Assembly (NCBI GenBank): GCA_035540495.1
Contig: DATLGL010000048.1
Coordinates: forward strand, 1-64,000
Direction: 5' to 3'
Source: DASVEG01 sp035540495
Lineage (GTDB): Bacteria; Actinomycetota; Acidimicrobiia; Acidimicrobiales; CADCTF01
DNA: 64,000 bases
In this document: one piece after another, positions 41,616 to 49,869 of the stretch
Layout of the letters: each line of letters opens with the position of its first letter
Position numbering within the stretch: position 1 is the stretch's first letter
Translations under genes and position numbers: made by a program
The notes under the pieces: generated by a model
What the model was told of the DNA's origin: nothing
The model's database searches: none
Seen by the model: only the letters and a program-made list of their open reading frames with translations

Positions 41616-42659
41616 ATGAGACGGACTTCCCCTTTGCGCGCATCCTCTTCCCTTCGGCTGGTCGCCGCTGCGCTCGCGCTCGCGGTGGGCGCGTCGGCCT
41701 GCACGTCGGCCTCCGGTGACGGCCTCGAAGCGGCGTCGAACACGTCGTCGACGACGACGTCCACGTCGACCACCACCACGACCGAACCCCCGACCACCAC
41801 GACGGAACCGCCGACCACCACGGCGCCTCCGCCTCCGCCCGGTTTCGCGCCGGGCGCGCAGGGCGCCGAGGTCCGCGCGCTCGAGGAGCGACTCGTCGCG
41901 TTGAAGTTCGACCCCGGCAAGGTCGACGGCGTCTACGACGCCAACACCGGTGATGCGGTGATGGCCTTCCAGAAGACGCATGGCCTCGAGCGGACGGCCC
42001 GCGCCACGCCCGACGTGCTCGACAAGATCAAGGTGGTCGGCGATCCGGAGCCGATGATGGCGAACGGCGGGGCCAACCGCGTCGAGGTCGACCTCAAGCG
42101 CCAGGTGCTGTTCCTCTACAAGGGCGGAGCCCTGTTCCGGATCCTGTCGGTGTCGACCGGCAACAACAAGCGCTACTGCGTCGACGGCCAATGCGCGACG
42201 GCGGTCACCCCGGGCGGGTCGTTCAAGGTCCAGCGCCGGATCCTCGGTCTGCGGGTCAGCCGCCTGGGCAAGCTCTACAACCCGCTGTACTTCAACGGCG
42301 GCATCGCGTTCCACGGTTCGCCCTCGGTCCCTGCGTACCCCGCCTCGCACGGCTGCGTCCGCCTGCCGATGCACGTCAGCCGGTGGTTCTACGACAACGT
42401 GCCGAACGGGACGCCGGTCTACGTCCTCGGCGGCAAGAAGGCACCGGTGCCGTTCAACGAGCAGGCGCCTGCGGAAGGCGACGCTTCGGCGCCGTCGACC
42501 ACCGCAGCACCGGCTTCGACCACCACGGCCGCTCCGACGACGACCACCACGGCCGCTCCGACGACGACCACCACCGCGGCTCCGACCACGACCGCAGCGC
42601 CGACGACGTCCACGACGTCGACGACGTCGACCACGGCCCAGCCGATCGTCAACCCGTAG
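41616..42659 (+). CDS. L,D-transpeptidase lipoprotein with peptidoglycan-binding domain
   Basis: 347 residues. A lipoprotein signal (LVAAALALAVGASAC) is followed by a Thr/Pro linker (TTTTTEPPTTTTEPP), a PG_binding_1 domain (GAEVRALEERLVALKFDPGKVDGVYDANTGDAVMAFQ) and a YkuD domain with the catalytic HGSPSVPAYPASHGCVRL (Cys in SHGC). A second Thr-rich low-complexity tail (about 295-347) follows. It forms 3-3 cross-links in peptidoglycan at the outer face of the membrane. An upstream CATACT box at about 41588 may be its -10. It ends 1 bp before the convergent ogt gene. Confidence 0.93.
   Translation: MRRTSPLRASSSLRLVAAALALAVGASACTSASGDGLEAASNTSSTTTSTSTTTTTEPPTTTTEPPTTTAPPPPPGFAPGAQGAEVRALEERLVALKFDPGKVDGVYDANTGDAVMAFQKTHGLERTARATPDVLDKIKVVGDPEPMMANGGANRVEVDLKRQVLFLYKGGALFRILSVSTGNNKRYCVDGQCATAVTPGGSFKVQRRILGLRVSRLGKLYNPLYFNGGIAFHGSPSVPAYPASHGCVRLPMHVSRWFYDNVPNGTPVYVLGGKKAPVPFNEQAPAEGDASAPSTTAAPASTTTAAPTTTTTAAPTTTTTAAPTTTAAPTTSTTSTTSTTAQPIVNP
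42518..42589 (+). repeat. 24-bp tandem repeats encoding a Thr/Pro/Ala tail
   Basis: GACCACCACGGCCGCTCCGA and its 4-nt continuation recur at 42518-42541 and 42542-42565 (perfect), then a degenerate third copy to 42589. They encode TTTAAPTT-type units in the C-terminal tail of the L,D-transpeptidase. Confidence 0.75.
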
Positions 42660-43139
42660 CTACCGCAGCCCTCGCTCGAGGTCGAGCAGGGCCTGCTTGC
42701 GATCGAGTCCGCCACCGAAGCCGGTCAGAGCGCCGTTGGCCCCGATCACCCGGTGGCACGGGACGATGATCGCGATCGGGTTCCGCCCGTTCGCGAGCCC
42801 GACGGCGCGTGACGCCTTCGGCTGGCCGATGTCGGCCGCGAGCTGGCCGTAGGAGCGGACCTCGCCGTACGGGATGGCGCGCAGCCGGGCCCAGACGCGC
42901 TGCTGGAACTCCGTTCCCTCGGCGTCGAGCATCACGTCGAAGGCCGTGAGCTCGCCGGCGAAGTAGGCGTCGAGTTGGTCGACGACGTCGGCGAAGGCGG
43001 CGTCGTCCTCCTTCCAGTTCTCCGCGCCCTTCGGCGGATGGGCCTGCCCGTCCATCGCCAGGTTCGTCAGCGTGCCGTCGGCGTAGCCGCCGAGGAGCAG
43101 CGGCCCGATGGGGCTGTCGACGGTGCGGAAGATCTTCAT
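42660..43139 (-). CDS. ogt: Methylated-DNA--protein-cysteine S-methyltransferase
   Basis: 159 residues. It repairs O6-methylguanine by transferring the methyl group to its own Cys128 in PCHRVIG. The helix-turn-helix segment (PYGEVRSYGQLAADIGQPKASRAVG) with the finger Arg and the C-terminal LTGFGGGLDRKQALLDLE are complete. Its ATG overlaps the TGA of the upstream ada/alkA gene (ATGA), so the two alkylation-repair proteins are made together. It ends next to the convergent L,D-transpeptidase stop. Confidence 0.96.
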   Translation of the reverse strand: MKIFRTVDSPIGPLLLGGYADGTLTNLAMDGQAHPPKGAENWKEDDAAFADVVDQLDAYFAGELTAFDVMLDAEGTEFQQRVWARLRAIPYGEVRSYGQLAADIGQPKASRAVGLANGRNPIAIIVPCHRVIGANGALTGFGGGLDRKQALLDLERGLR

Positions 43140-44620
43140 GCTGCGCTCCTGGGAGGGGTGCCGGGGGTGAGCGGCAGGGGTCGGTTGATCGGATGGTCGA
43201 GGGACGCCCACAGGTACTGCACCGCGTACGAGCGCCACGGGCGCCACCGTTCGGCGTCGGGGACGGTGAGGTCGAGACCGGCGAGCGCGGCCTTGACACC
43301 GCCGTCGGTCGCCGGGAACGCGTCGGGATCGCCGAGGCCGCGCATCGCCACGATCTCACAGGTCCACGATCCGATGCCGTTGATCTCGGCGAGCTGCCGG
43401 CGAGCACCGTTCCAGTCGACGCCCGGGCCGAGCTCGATGGTGCCGCCGGCGATGCGGGTGGCGAGCTCGGAGAGGCATCGCTGCCTCGTGCGGGGCAGGG
43501 GCCACGTGGCTGGGTCGGTCGCTGCGAGGTCGTCGGCCGTCGGGAACAGCTGGGTGAGGCCGCCCTCGGGGTCGTCGACATGCGCGCCGTGAGCGGCCGC
43601 GAGCCGGCCGGCGATCGTTCGCGCCGCCGCGGTCGAGATCTGCTGCCCTATCACCGCACGGATCGCCATCTCCGGCTCGTCGACCGTGCGGGGCACCCGG
43701 CGTCCCGGGCTCTCCTCGACGAGCACCGCGAGTCGTTCGTCTTCGGCGAGCGCCTGGTCGATGGCCTGCGGATCGGCGTCGAGATCGAGCAGGCGCCGGC
43801 AACGGGCGATCGCGCTCGGCAGGTCGCGCACGTCGGCCAGACGCACACGGCAGGCGACGTGGTCGGCGCGTGGCGCAAGTCCGACGAGCGCAGGGCCTGC
43901 TGGAAGACGGAGCGATCGCCGGTACCAGCCGTCGCGCACCTCCTCCACGCCGGGGACCGCGGTCGCTGCGAGCTGGCCGAACAGGTTGTCCGGGGTCAGG
44001 GGCTGGCGGAACGGAAGGCGAAGCGTGAGGGCGTCGGCGACGGCGGGCGCGTCGCGTCTCGAGGCCGTGTCGCGCAGATGCGTCGGGCTGGTGCCGAAGA
44101 CCTCGCGGACGGTGTCGTTGAACTGGCGGATGCTGGAGAAGCCCGCTGCGAACGCCACCTCTCCGAACGGCAGGCCGGTGGTCTCGATCAGCAGACGAGC
44201 GGTCTGCGCTCGCTGGGCTCGCGCGATCGCGAGTGGTCCGGCGCCGACCTCGGCGACGAGCAGCCGTTCGAGGTGCCTGGTGCTGTAGCCGAGACGCGAG
44301 GCGAGCGCACCGACACCGTCACGGTCGACGACGCCATCGGCGATGAGCCGCATGGCGCGGGCGACGACGTCGCCCCGGACGTTCCACTCCGGCGAGCCGG
44401 GCGATGCGTCGGGGCGACAGCGCTTGCACGCTCGGAAGCCTGCCTGCTGCGCGGCCGCTGCCGTGGGGTGGAAGCGCACGTTGTTCGCGTGTGGCGGGCG
44501 CGCTGGGCAGCTCGGCCGGCAGTAGATGCCCGTCGTCACGACGGCCGTGAAGAACCACCCGTCGAAGCGCGCGTCCTTCGACTGGACCGCCCGCCAGCAC
44601 CGGTCGAAGTCGTCGTGCAT
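43136..44620 (-). CDS. alkA: Ada-type regulator / AlkA DNA-3-methyladenine glycosylase fusion
   Basis: 494 residues from the ATG at 44620. N-terminus: Ada zinc domain (TTGIYCRPSC, Cys34/Cys38, and ACKRC, Cys65/Cys68); the methyl-acceptor Cys is probably Cys34. Next an AraC HTH (ALASRLGYSTRHLERLLVAEVGAGP and VAFAAGFSSIRQFN). The C-terminal half is AlkA (HhH-GPD): VIGQQIS, NGIGSWTCEIVAMRGLGDPDAFPATDGG, with the catalytic Asp in that region. It both senses methylation damage and excises 3-methyladenine. It is translationally coupled to ogt (ATGA). It lies 68 bp after sufC2 and may be co-transcribed with it or from its own promoter. Confidence 0.93.
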   Translation of the reverse strand: MHDDFDRCWRAVQSKDARFDGWFFTAVVTTGIYCRPSCPARPPHANNVRFHPTAAAAQQAGFRACKRCRPDASPGSPEWNVRGDVVARAMRLIADGVVDRDGVGALASRLGYSTRHLERLLVAEVGAGPLAIARAQRAQTARLLIETTGLPFGEVAFAAGFSSIRQFNDTVREVFGTSPTHLRDTASRRDAPAVADALTLRLPFRQPLTPDNLFGQLAATAVPGVEEVRDGWYRRSLRLPAGPALVGLAPRADHVACRVRLADVRDLPSAIARCRRLLDLDADPQAIDQALAEDERLAVLVEESPGRRVPRTVDEPEMAIRAVIGQQISTAAARTIAGRLAAAHGAHVDDPEGGLTQLFPTADDLAATDPATWPLPRTRQRCLSELATRIAGGTIELGPGVDWNGARRQLAEINGIGSWTCEIVAMRGLGDPDAFPATDGGVKAALAGLDLTVPDAERWRPWRSYAVQYLWASLDHPINRPLPLTPGTPPRSAA

Positions 44621-44688
44621 CACGACGATGGTGACACGCCTCCCGTGGCGCCGGCTGGCGGAAATCCGCCACGGCAGGCGGAGGCGCG

Positions 44689-45498
44689 TCAGGCGAGAGG
44701 GTCGGCGAAGGGATCCGCGAACGGGTCCGCCGCGGCAGCGGGCGAAGCCGTAGCGGCCGCGTCGTCCCGGGTCTCGCCGTACGGGGCGTAGCCGGTCTCC
44801 TCGAGCTCGTCGGCGAGCTCCGGTCCACCCGTACGCACGATACGACCCTTCGACAGCACGTGCACGACGTCCGGCTTCAGCTCGTGGAGCAGGCGCGTGT
44901 AGTGGGTGATCGCCAGGACCCCGAGCCCGTCCTCCTGGGTGGCGGCTTCCACGCGGCGACTCACGTCTCGCAGCGCATCGACGTCGAGCCCCGAGTCGAT
45001 CTCGTCGAGGATGGCGATCTTCGGCTTGAGCACCGCGAGCTGCAGCGTCTCGTTGCGCTTCTTCTCCCCACCCGACATGTCGACGTTCAGGGGCCGGCTG
45101 AGGAAGCGCTCGTTGAAGCCGATGCGGGCCGCCTCGTTGAGCACGAGGAGGTCGACGTCGTCGCGGTCGCGACCCATCGCCGCGAACGCCTCCTCCAGCG
45201 CGTCGTGCAGGCTCACGCCCGCGACCTCGGTCGGGTACTGCATCGCGAGGAACAGCCCGGCGTGGGCCCGCTTCCACGTGGGCTCGCCGAGCAGCTCGAC
45301 GCCGTCGAGGGTGACCGATCCGCCGAGCACCTCGTAGCCGGGGCGCCCCATCACGACGTGCGAGAGGGTGCTCTTGCCCGAGCCGTTCGGACCCATGACG
45401 GCATGGACCTCGCCGCTCTTCACCGTGATGTCGATGCCGCGCAGGATCTCCTTGCCCGCGACGCCCGCGCGCAGACCGCTGATGACGAGCTCGCTCAC
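44689..45498 (-). CDS. sufC: Fe-S cluster assembly ATPase SufC (copy 2)
   Basis: 269 residues from GTG at 45498. Intact SufC motifs: Walker A GPNGSGKSTLSH, DMSGGEKKRNETLQ, Walker B IAILDEIDSGLDVDAL and H-loop AITHYTRLL. The C-terminus has a low-complexity Ala tail ending DPFADPFADPLA, not in copy 1. It overlaps the Rieske gene by 4 nt (GTGA) and follows sufD, the usual sufD-Rieske-sufC order. Two sufC paralogues in the same 11 kb are unusual. Confidence 0.95.
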   Translation of the reverse strand: MSELVISGLRAGVAGKEILRGIDITVKSGEVHAVMGPNGSGKSTLSHVVMGRPGYEVLGGSVTLDGVELLGEPTWKRAHAGLFLAMQYPTEVAGVSLHDALEEAFAAMGRDRDDVDLLVLNEAARIGFNERFLSRPLNVDMSGGEKKRNETLQLAVLKPKIAILDEIDSGLDVDALRDVSRRVEAATQEDGLGVLAITHYTRLLHELKPDVVHVLSKGRIVRTGGPELADELEETGYAPYGETRDDAAATASPAAAADPFADPFADPLA

Positions 45499-45836
45499 AC
45501 CACGCTCCTCGCGCTCACGAGCACGTCGTCGCCATCGACCTTGACGTCGTAGACGGCCACCGGCTTGGTCGCGGGCAGCGACTGGGGTTCGCCGTCGGTG
45601 AGGGAGAACGTGGAACCGTGCTTCCAGCACTCGATCTCCCGCTCCTCCTCGAAGACCTCTCCCTCGGCGAGCGAGTAGTCCTCGTGGCTGCACCGATCCG
45701 CGATCGCATAGAAGTCGTCGCCGATGCGCACGACGCAGAGGCGGTGGCCTTCGACGTCGAAGCGCTTCGCCGAGCCGGGCTCGACGTCGTCGACCGCGCA
45801 GACGCGGAACGGCGTGCTGCTGGTGCTCGTGCTCAT
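45495..45836 (-). CDS. Rieske [2Fe-2S] ferredoxin (SufBCD-associated)
   Basis: 113 residues. Rieske ligands Cys49-x-His51 (CSH) and Cys70-x2-His73 (CWKH) are in the order expected, with 18 residues between the pairs. Soluble, no TM helix. In many actinobacteria such a gene lies between sufD and sufC; its role in cluster assembly is probably electron supply. It overlaps sufD (ATGA) and sufC2 (GTGA) by 4 nt on each side, so the three proteins are translationally coupled. Confidence 0.95.
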   Translation of the reverse strand: MSTSTSSTPFRVCAVDDVEPGSAKRFDVEGHRLCVVRIGDDFYAIADRCSHEDYSLAEGEVFEEEREIECWKHGSTFSLTDGEPQSLPATKPVAVYDVKVDGDDVLVSARSVV

Positions 45837-46906
45837 GCGGAGGTGACCTTCTCGAGCTTGCGGGACACGATGTGGCGAGCGGCGTCGGCCACCCCGCCGA
45901 CCGGGATCGACTCGAGGATCTCCTCGAAGAAGCCGGTGACGATCAGCCGTTCGGCCGTAAGAGTCGGCACGCCGCGGCTCTCGAGATAGAACATGTGCTC
46001 CTCGTCGACCGGGCCGGTCGCCGCCGCGTGGCCGCACGAGCGGATGTCGTTCTCGTTGACGATCTCGAGGTTGGGGACCGAGTCGACGTGGGCGCCCTCA
46101 CCGAGCACGAGGTTGCGGTTGCCGAGGAACGACTCGGTCGCCTTCGCCCCTTCCTGCACCCGGATGAGGCCGGTGTAGACGCCGTGCGCCTCGTCGACGA
46201 CCGCGCCCTTGAGCTGGAAGTCGCTGATCGAACGCGAGCCGACGTGGTCCTGCAGCGAGCGGAAGTCGATCACCTGGCGCTCGTCGCCGAAGTACACGCC
46301 GGCGATCTTCGCCGTCGCTCCTTGCTCGGGGAGCAGCGCGCTGACGTACTCACGCGCGTAGCCGCCGCCGGTGGCCACGAGCCACCCCCGAAGCGTCGCG
46401 TCGCGTCCGACCGATGCGAGCAGGTGACCGAGTTGCCATGCATCGGCGGCCAGCTGCTGCGAACTGACGAAGCGCAGGTTCGCTGCCTGGCCGATGCGCA
46501 GCTCGACGACAGGGACGCTGAGCGCGCCGCCGTCGCCCCCGATGGCGGTGAGCACGACGGTTGCTTCACTCGCCTCTCCCGCCTCGATCACCACGTGAGG
46601 GAAGCTCGCGACCTTGCCGGGAGCGACGGTGACGAGCACCTCGATCGTGCCGCTCGCGACCTTGCCCTTCGGGATCCGGACGACCGTCTCCTGCTCCGCG
46701 AAGCGGTCGTGCAGGTCGGTGAGGCCGTCTGGCTCCGGGTAGTCAAGGCGCGCCAGGTCGGCGAGCGGCGACGTCTCGACGACGACCGCCGGATCGGCTG
46801 GGTTCACTGACACGAGCGCCTCGCCCGCCACGAACCCGTCGAGGTCGAGATCGTTGATCGGCGAGTAGCGCCAGCTCTCGTCCTGCGTCGTCGGAAGCGG
46901 ACGCAT
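45833..46906 (-). CDS. sufD: Fe-S cluster assembly protein SufD
   Basis: 357 residues, beginning MRPLPTTQDESWRYSPINDL, typical of actinobacterial SufD. The beta-helix core shows SISDFQLKGAVVDEAHGVYTGLIRVQEGA, and the conserved C-terminal part is NENDIRSCGHAAATGPVDEEHMFYLESRG with Cys and His near positions important in the SufB-SufD interface. It pairs with SufB, which here is encoded 3 kb away rather than next door. The leader is about 80 nt from a TAGGAT box at 46995-47000 (minus strand). Confidence 0.95.
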   Translation of the reverse strand: MRPLPTTQDESWRYSPINDLDLDGFVAGEALVSVNPADPAVVVETSPLADLARLDYPEPDGLTDLHDRFAEQETVVRIPKGKVASGTIEVLVTVAPGKVASFPHVVIEAGEASEATVVLTAIGGDGGALSVPVVELRIGQAANLRFVSSQQLAADAWQLGHLLASVGRDATLRGWLVATGGGYAREYVSALLPEQGATAKIAGVYFGDERQVIDFRSLQDHVGSRSISDFQLKGAVVDEAHGVYTGLIRVQEGAKATESFLGNRNLVLGEGAHVDSVPNLEIVNENDIRSCGHAAATGPVDEEHMFYLESRGVPTLTAERLIVTGFFEEILESIPVGGVADAARHIVSRKLEKVTSA

Positions 46907-46962
46907 GGAGGCTGCTGCCTGGGTGAAGACGCTCAGTGGAACCGGTCCTGTGCTCGCGAAAG

Positions 46963-46983
46963 GGGGGCCGGCGAACGGCCCCC
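46963..46983 (-). terminator. GC-rich hairpin between the phzF-like gene and sufD
   Basis: GGGGGCCG (46963-46970) and CGGCCCCC (46976-46983) pair with a 5-nt loop, and CCTTTCG follows on the minus strand. It lies 36 bp past the PhzF stop and in the sufD leader, so it could be a terminator or an attenuator. Confidence 0.45.
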
Positions 46984-47018
46984 GAACAGGTCCAATCCTA
47001 CCGGTGCCTGCGTCCTAC

Positions 47019-47855
47019 TCAAAAGGTGAGGACGCCGCTGGCGAAGGCGTGAACCGCTCCGCCCACGCGCAGGTTGCCCTCCTCCGCGTGCACCACCATC
47101 ACAGACGGGCGTCCGATCTCGGCACCCTGGCGCACGATGAGGTCCGGACCCATGCCCCACAGGCGGCGGGCCAGCAGCCCGATCGGTCCGGCCGCCGAGC
47201 CGGTGCCGGGGTCTTCGAACGACGCCGTCTCGGTCGGCACCGCGAGCCGGACGTGGATCGTCGTGTCGTCGAGGCGACGCATCGCGGCCAGACCGGTCGC
47301 CCTCACGGCTCTCGCCGCTGCCGCACCGGCGACGTTGTCGAACCGCACCCGATCGAGGGGATGGTCGGTCGGCACGACGAGGTGGCGGGTGCCGGCGAGG
47401 TCGGCGACGAACGCCTTCCTCGCGTGCTCGACCGGGATGCTCATGGCCCGCGCCGCGTCCTCCGGATACACCTCGGTGACGATCGGGTCGGGCTGCACCA
47501 TCACCGCGCCCGTCGCAGTGGCCTCAACCGTCACCACCGCGCCAGAGGTGCGCTGGCTCCAGGCGCCAGGTCCCATCGACCACGCCGCGCCGACGCTCGG
47601 ATGCCCGGCGAGCGGAAGCTCGTCGACCGGGGTGAAGATGCGGGCGTCGTACGACCAGTCGCCGGTCTTCCGCACGAACACCGTCTCGCTGAGGTTCATC
47701 GCTCGGGCGATCGCCTGCATCGTCGCCGTGTCGTCGAGGATGCCGCCGACGACGCACAGTCCGTTGCCGGCGAAAGCGCGGTCGGAGAACACGTCGAGGA
47801 CCTTGTAGGCGAGCTCGGGCACCGGCCGAGTCTGCTCGCTAGCGTCCGCGGTCAT
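47019..47855 (-). CDS. PhzF-family isomerase/epimerase
   Basis: 278 residues from the ATG at 47855, or 267 from GTG 47822. The PhzF fold is diaminopimelate-epimerase-like, and the catalytic Glu lies in NLSETVFV. Other landmarks: VLDVFSDRAFAGNGLCVV, RIFTPVDELPLAGHPSVGAAW, FDNVAGAAAARAV and FEDPGTGSAAGPIG. The substrate is unknown; family members isomerise small metabolites. Its ATG overlaps the ATG of the divergent crotonase gene in the palindrome CATG (47853-47856), which is an unusually tight divergent arrangement. Confidence 0.9.
   Translation of the reverse strand: MTADASEQTRPVPELAYKVLDVFSDRAFAGNGLCVVGGILDDTATMQAIARAMNLSETVFVRKTGDWSYDARIFTPVDELPLAGHPSVGAAWSMGPGAWSQRTSGAVVTVEATATGAVMVQPDPIVTEVYPEDAARAMSIPVEHARKAFVADLAGTRHLVVPTDHPLDRVRFDNVAGAAAARAVRATGLAAMRRLDDTTIHVRLAVPTETASFEDPGTGSAAGPIGLLARRLWGMGPDLIVRQGAEIGRPSVMVVHAEEGNLRVGGAVHAFASGVLTF
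47840..47845 (+). promoter_or_regulatory. Candidate -10 box (TAGCGT) for the crotonase gene
   Basis: TAGCGT lies 8 nt before the ATG at 47854, within the 5' end of the divergent PhzF gene if its ATG start is used. Confidence 0.45.
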
Positions 47856-48663
47856 GGCAGCAGATTCGATGCTCGACGTCGAGAAGAACGACCACGTCGC
47901 CACCGTGTGGATCGACAACCAGGCGAAGCGCAACGCCCTCGGTGTCGCGTTCTGGCGGGACATGCCCGGCGTGATGGACGACATCAACGCCGACGAAGAC
48001 GTGCGGGCGGTGGTCATCGCAGGTCGCGGCGCGTGCTTCACCGCCGGCATCGACGTCGCGTTCCTCGCCGGGCAGGCCGGGGGCATGGAGCCCCAACCCG
48101 GGCTCTTCAAGGGGCTCAAGGGGATCCACCGGCTGCAGCAGGCGATCACCGCCGTCGCCGAGTGCGAGAAGCCGACGATCGCCGCGATCCACTCGTGGTG
48201 CGTCGGTGCCGGCGTCGACCTCATCACGGCGTGCGACATCCGCCTCGCTGCAGCCGACGCGAAGTTCTCCGTTCGCGAGACGCGCCTGGGCCTCGCCGCA
48301 GACGTGGGCACGTTGCAGCGCCTGCCCCGGTTGATCCCCGCCGGCCACGTCGCCGAGCTCGCGTTCACGGGCAAGGACATCGACGCCGAACGGGCGTGCC
48401 GCATCGGCCTCGTCAACGACGTCTATCCCGACGTCGACGGCGTCTTGAAGGCAGCCCACGAGCTCGCGGCCGAGATCGCCGCCCTGTCGCCGGGTGCGGT
48501 GCAGGGCACGAAGGTCGTGCTGAAGCACGCGGTCGACCACACCGTCGAGGAGGGCCTCGAGTTCGTCGCCCTGTGGAACTCGAGCCAGCTGCCCCGCAAG
48601 GACATGCAGGAGGCGATGACCGCCTTCCTCGAGAAGCGCCCGCCGAAGTTCACCGGCAGCTGA
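47854..48663 (+). CDS. Enoyl-CoA hydratase/isomerase family (dienoyl-CoA isomerase-like)
   Basis: 269 residues. Crotonase fold: VWIDNQAKRNALG, AVVIAGRGACFTAGIDVAFLAG (oxyanion hole), AAIHSWCVGAGVDLITACDIRLAAADAKF and VRETRLGLAADVGTLQRLPRL. The Glu and Asp in VRETRLGLAADVG match the acid/base set of ECH1 (delta-3,5-delta-2,4-dienoyl-CoA isomerase) rather than the two Glu of a plain hydratase. It acts in beta-oxidation of unsaturated fatty acids. The acyl-CoA dehydrogenase at 27.7 kb is not adjacent. It converges on 48673 with 9 bp between stops. Confidence 0.9.
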   Translation: MAADSMLDVEKNDHVATVWIDNQAKRNALGVAFWRDMPGVMDDINADEDVRAVVIAGRGACFTAGIDVAFLAGQAGGMEPQPGLFKGLKGIHRLQQAITAVAECEKPTIAAIHSWCVGAGVDLITACDIRLAAADAKFSVRETRLGLAADVGTLQRLPRLIPAGHVAELAFTGKDIDAERACRIGLVNDVYPDVDGVLKAAHELAAEIAALSPGAVQGTKVVLKHAVDHTVEEGLEFVALWNSSQLPRKDMQEAMTAFLEKRPPKFTGS

Positions 48664-48672
48664 CCCCAGGGG

Positions 48673-49038
48673 CTAGCGGCGGAACCGCTTCTTGAGCTTC
48701 CCGAGGAGCGAGTTCTCGGCCGCCTCGCGCTTCGCCTGCTCCCGCTTGTGTTCGGCGAGGATCTCCGGGCCCACCTGGTTGAGGATGTCTTCAGCCTCGT
48801 CGAGCAACGCGGCGGCGTCGTCGTTCAGCTCGATGATCTCGGGTTCGTCGGGAACGGGCGGGCGGATCGCGGAGCCGACGGTCCACCCGACGTCAGCGAG
48901 GCGGCGGGTGAAGCGAGGGCATTCGTCGGGGCATCGCCACGGTGCCTCGGGAGCCAGATCGAGCACGCAGAACCGGGCCGTCTCGCCCGAGGCGTAGGTC
49001 CGGCTCTGAAAGTGCTTGCAGTTCTCCCGCATCGGCAT
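48673..49038 (-). CDS. Cys-rich hypothetical protein
   Basis: 121 residues from ATG 49038 (or 49032). The N-terminal third has four Cys (RENCKHF, RFCVLDLAP, WRCPDECPRF), a possible zinc or Fe-S site. The middle is acidic (EPEIIELNDDAAALLDEAEDILNQVG) and the C-terminus basic (LLGKLKKRFRR). I believe related proteins occur in other Acidimicrobiia, but I know no function. It follows the BI-1 gene by 7 bp in the sufB operon, which makes a Fe-S connection possible but unproved. Confidence 0.75.
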   Translation of the reverse strand: MPMRENCKHFQSRTYASGETARFCVLDLAPEAPWRCPDECPRFTRRLADVGWTVGSAIRPPVPDEPEIIELNDDAAALLDEAEDILNQVGPEILAEHKREQAKREAAENSLLGKLKKRFRR

Positions 49039-49045
49039 GGGCCGA

Positions 49046-49867
49046 CTAGCGCTCCCGGAGCTTCGACAGGAGGCGGAGCAGCTCGAGGTAGAGCCACACG
49101 AGCGTGACGAGCAGGCCGAACGCGGCGTACCACTCCATCCACTTGGGTGCCTGGGCCTGTATGCCCTTCTCGATCAGGTCGAAGTCGAGGAGGAGGTTCG
49201 CGGAGGCGATGCCGACGACGACGAGGCTGAAGAGGATGCCGACCGGCCCGCTGCTGTGGATGTACGGCACCGACGCGCCGAACAGGTTCATCACGAGCGT
49301 GATCATGTAGACGACGAACACCGCTCCGGTCGCGAGCATCACACCGCGGCGGAACTTGTCGTCGACGGTGACGACGCGCTTCGCGAAGAGGCCGAGCATC
49401 AGCAGGAAGACTGCGCCCGTGAGCATGATCGCCTGGAGCACGATCCCTTCATAGGCCCGCTCGTAGACGGCCGAGATCGCGCCCATCACGAGGCCCTGGA
49501 TCGCTGCGTACAGCGGTGCGGTGATCCGCGCGAGCTTCGGACGGAAGATCGTGAGGAAGGCGACCCCGAGCCCACCGAGCACCGCGAGGAGCAGCCACCC
49601 GGGGAACGCAACCGTGTCGCCCCGGTCGACCGACTGCCAGCCCAGGTAGCCGGTGACGAGCACGATCGGGGCCAGGATCAGACAGCGGCTGACGACGCCG
49701 TCGAGCGTCATCTGGTCGCGCCACGACTCCCGGACGACCGACGGATCGAGGCCGTCCGCCGTACGGGCGTCGCTCGGTGCGCCGGGCGCGCCGGGCGCGC
49801 CGGGTGCGCCCACGGTGTAGAAGCGCTCGGGGGCGAACGTCTTCTCGTTGAGTGCGGGGTTGGCCAT
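49046..49867 (-). CDS. Bax inhibitor-1/YetJ-type membrane protein
   Basis: 273 residues. Seven TM segments typical of the BI-1/TMBIM family are present (from ILAPIVLVTGYLGW to LLVTLVWLYLELLRLLSKL). Cytoplasmic N-terminal tail with a GAPGAPGAPGAP repeat coded by 9-bp units (about 49781-49812). YetJ-like members are pH-dependent calcium leak channels, so a similar role in ion homeostasis is possible. It lies 2 bp after sufB and 7 bp before the Cys-rich gene, so the three form one operon. Confidence 0.92.
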   Translation of the reverse strand: MANPALNEKTFAPERFYTVGAPGAPGAPGAPSDARTADGLDPSVVRESWRDQMTLDGVVSRCLILAPIVLVTGYLGWQSVDRGDTVAFPGWLLLAVLGGLGVAFLTIFRPKLARITAPLYAAIQGLVMGAISAVYERAYEGIVLQAIMLTGAVFLLMLGLFAKRVVTVDDKFRRGVMLATGAVFVVYMITLVMNLFGASVPYIHSSGPVGILFSLVVVGIASANLLLDFDLIEKGIQAQAPKWMEWYAAFGLLVTLVWLYLELLRLLSKLRER

Positions 49868-49869
49868 GG

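Noticed and set aside
41535..42374. Long N-terminal extension of the phosphodiesterase frame
   Set aside because: It is antisense to the L,D-transpeptidase gene and has no family motifs; the GTG at 41534 has a good -10 box.
49781..49812. Short GCGCCGGGC 9-bp repeats considered as a separate repeat element
   Set aside because: They are coding repeats for the GAP motif in the BI-1 N-terminus and need no other explanation.
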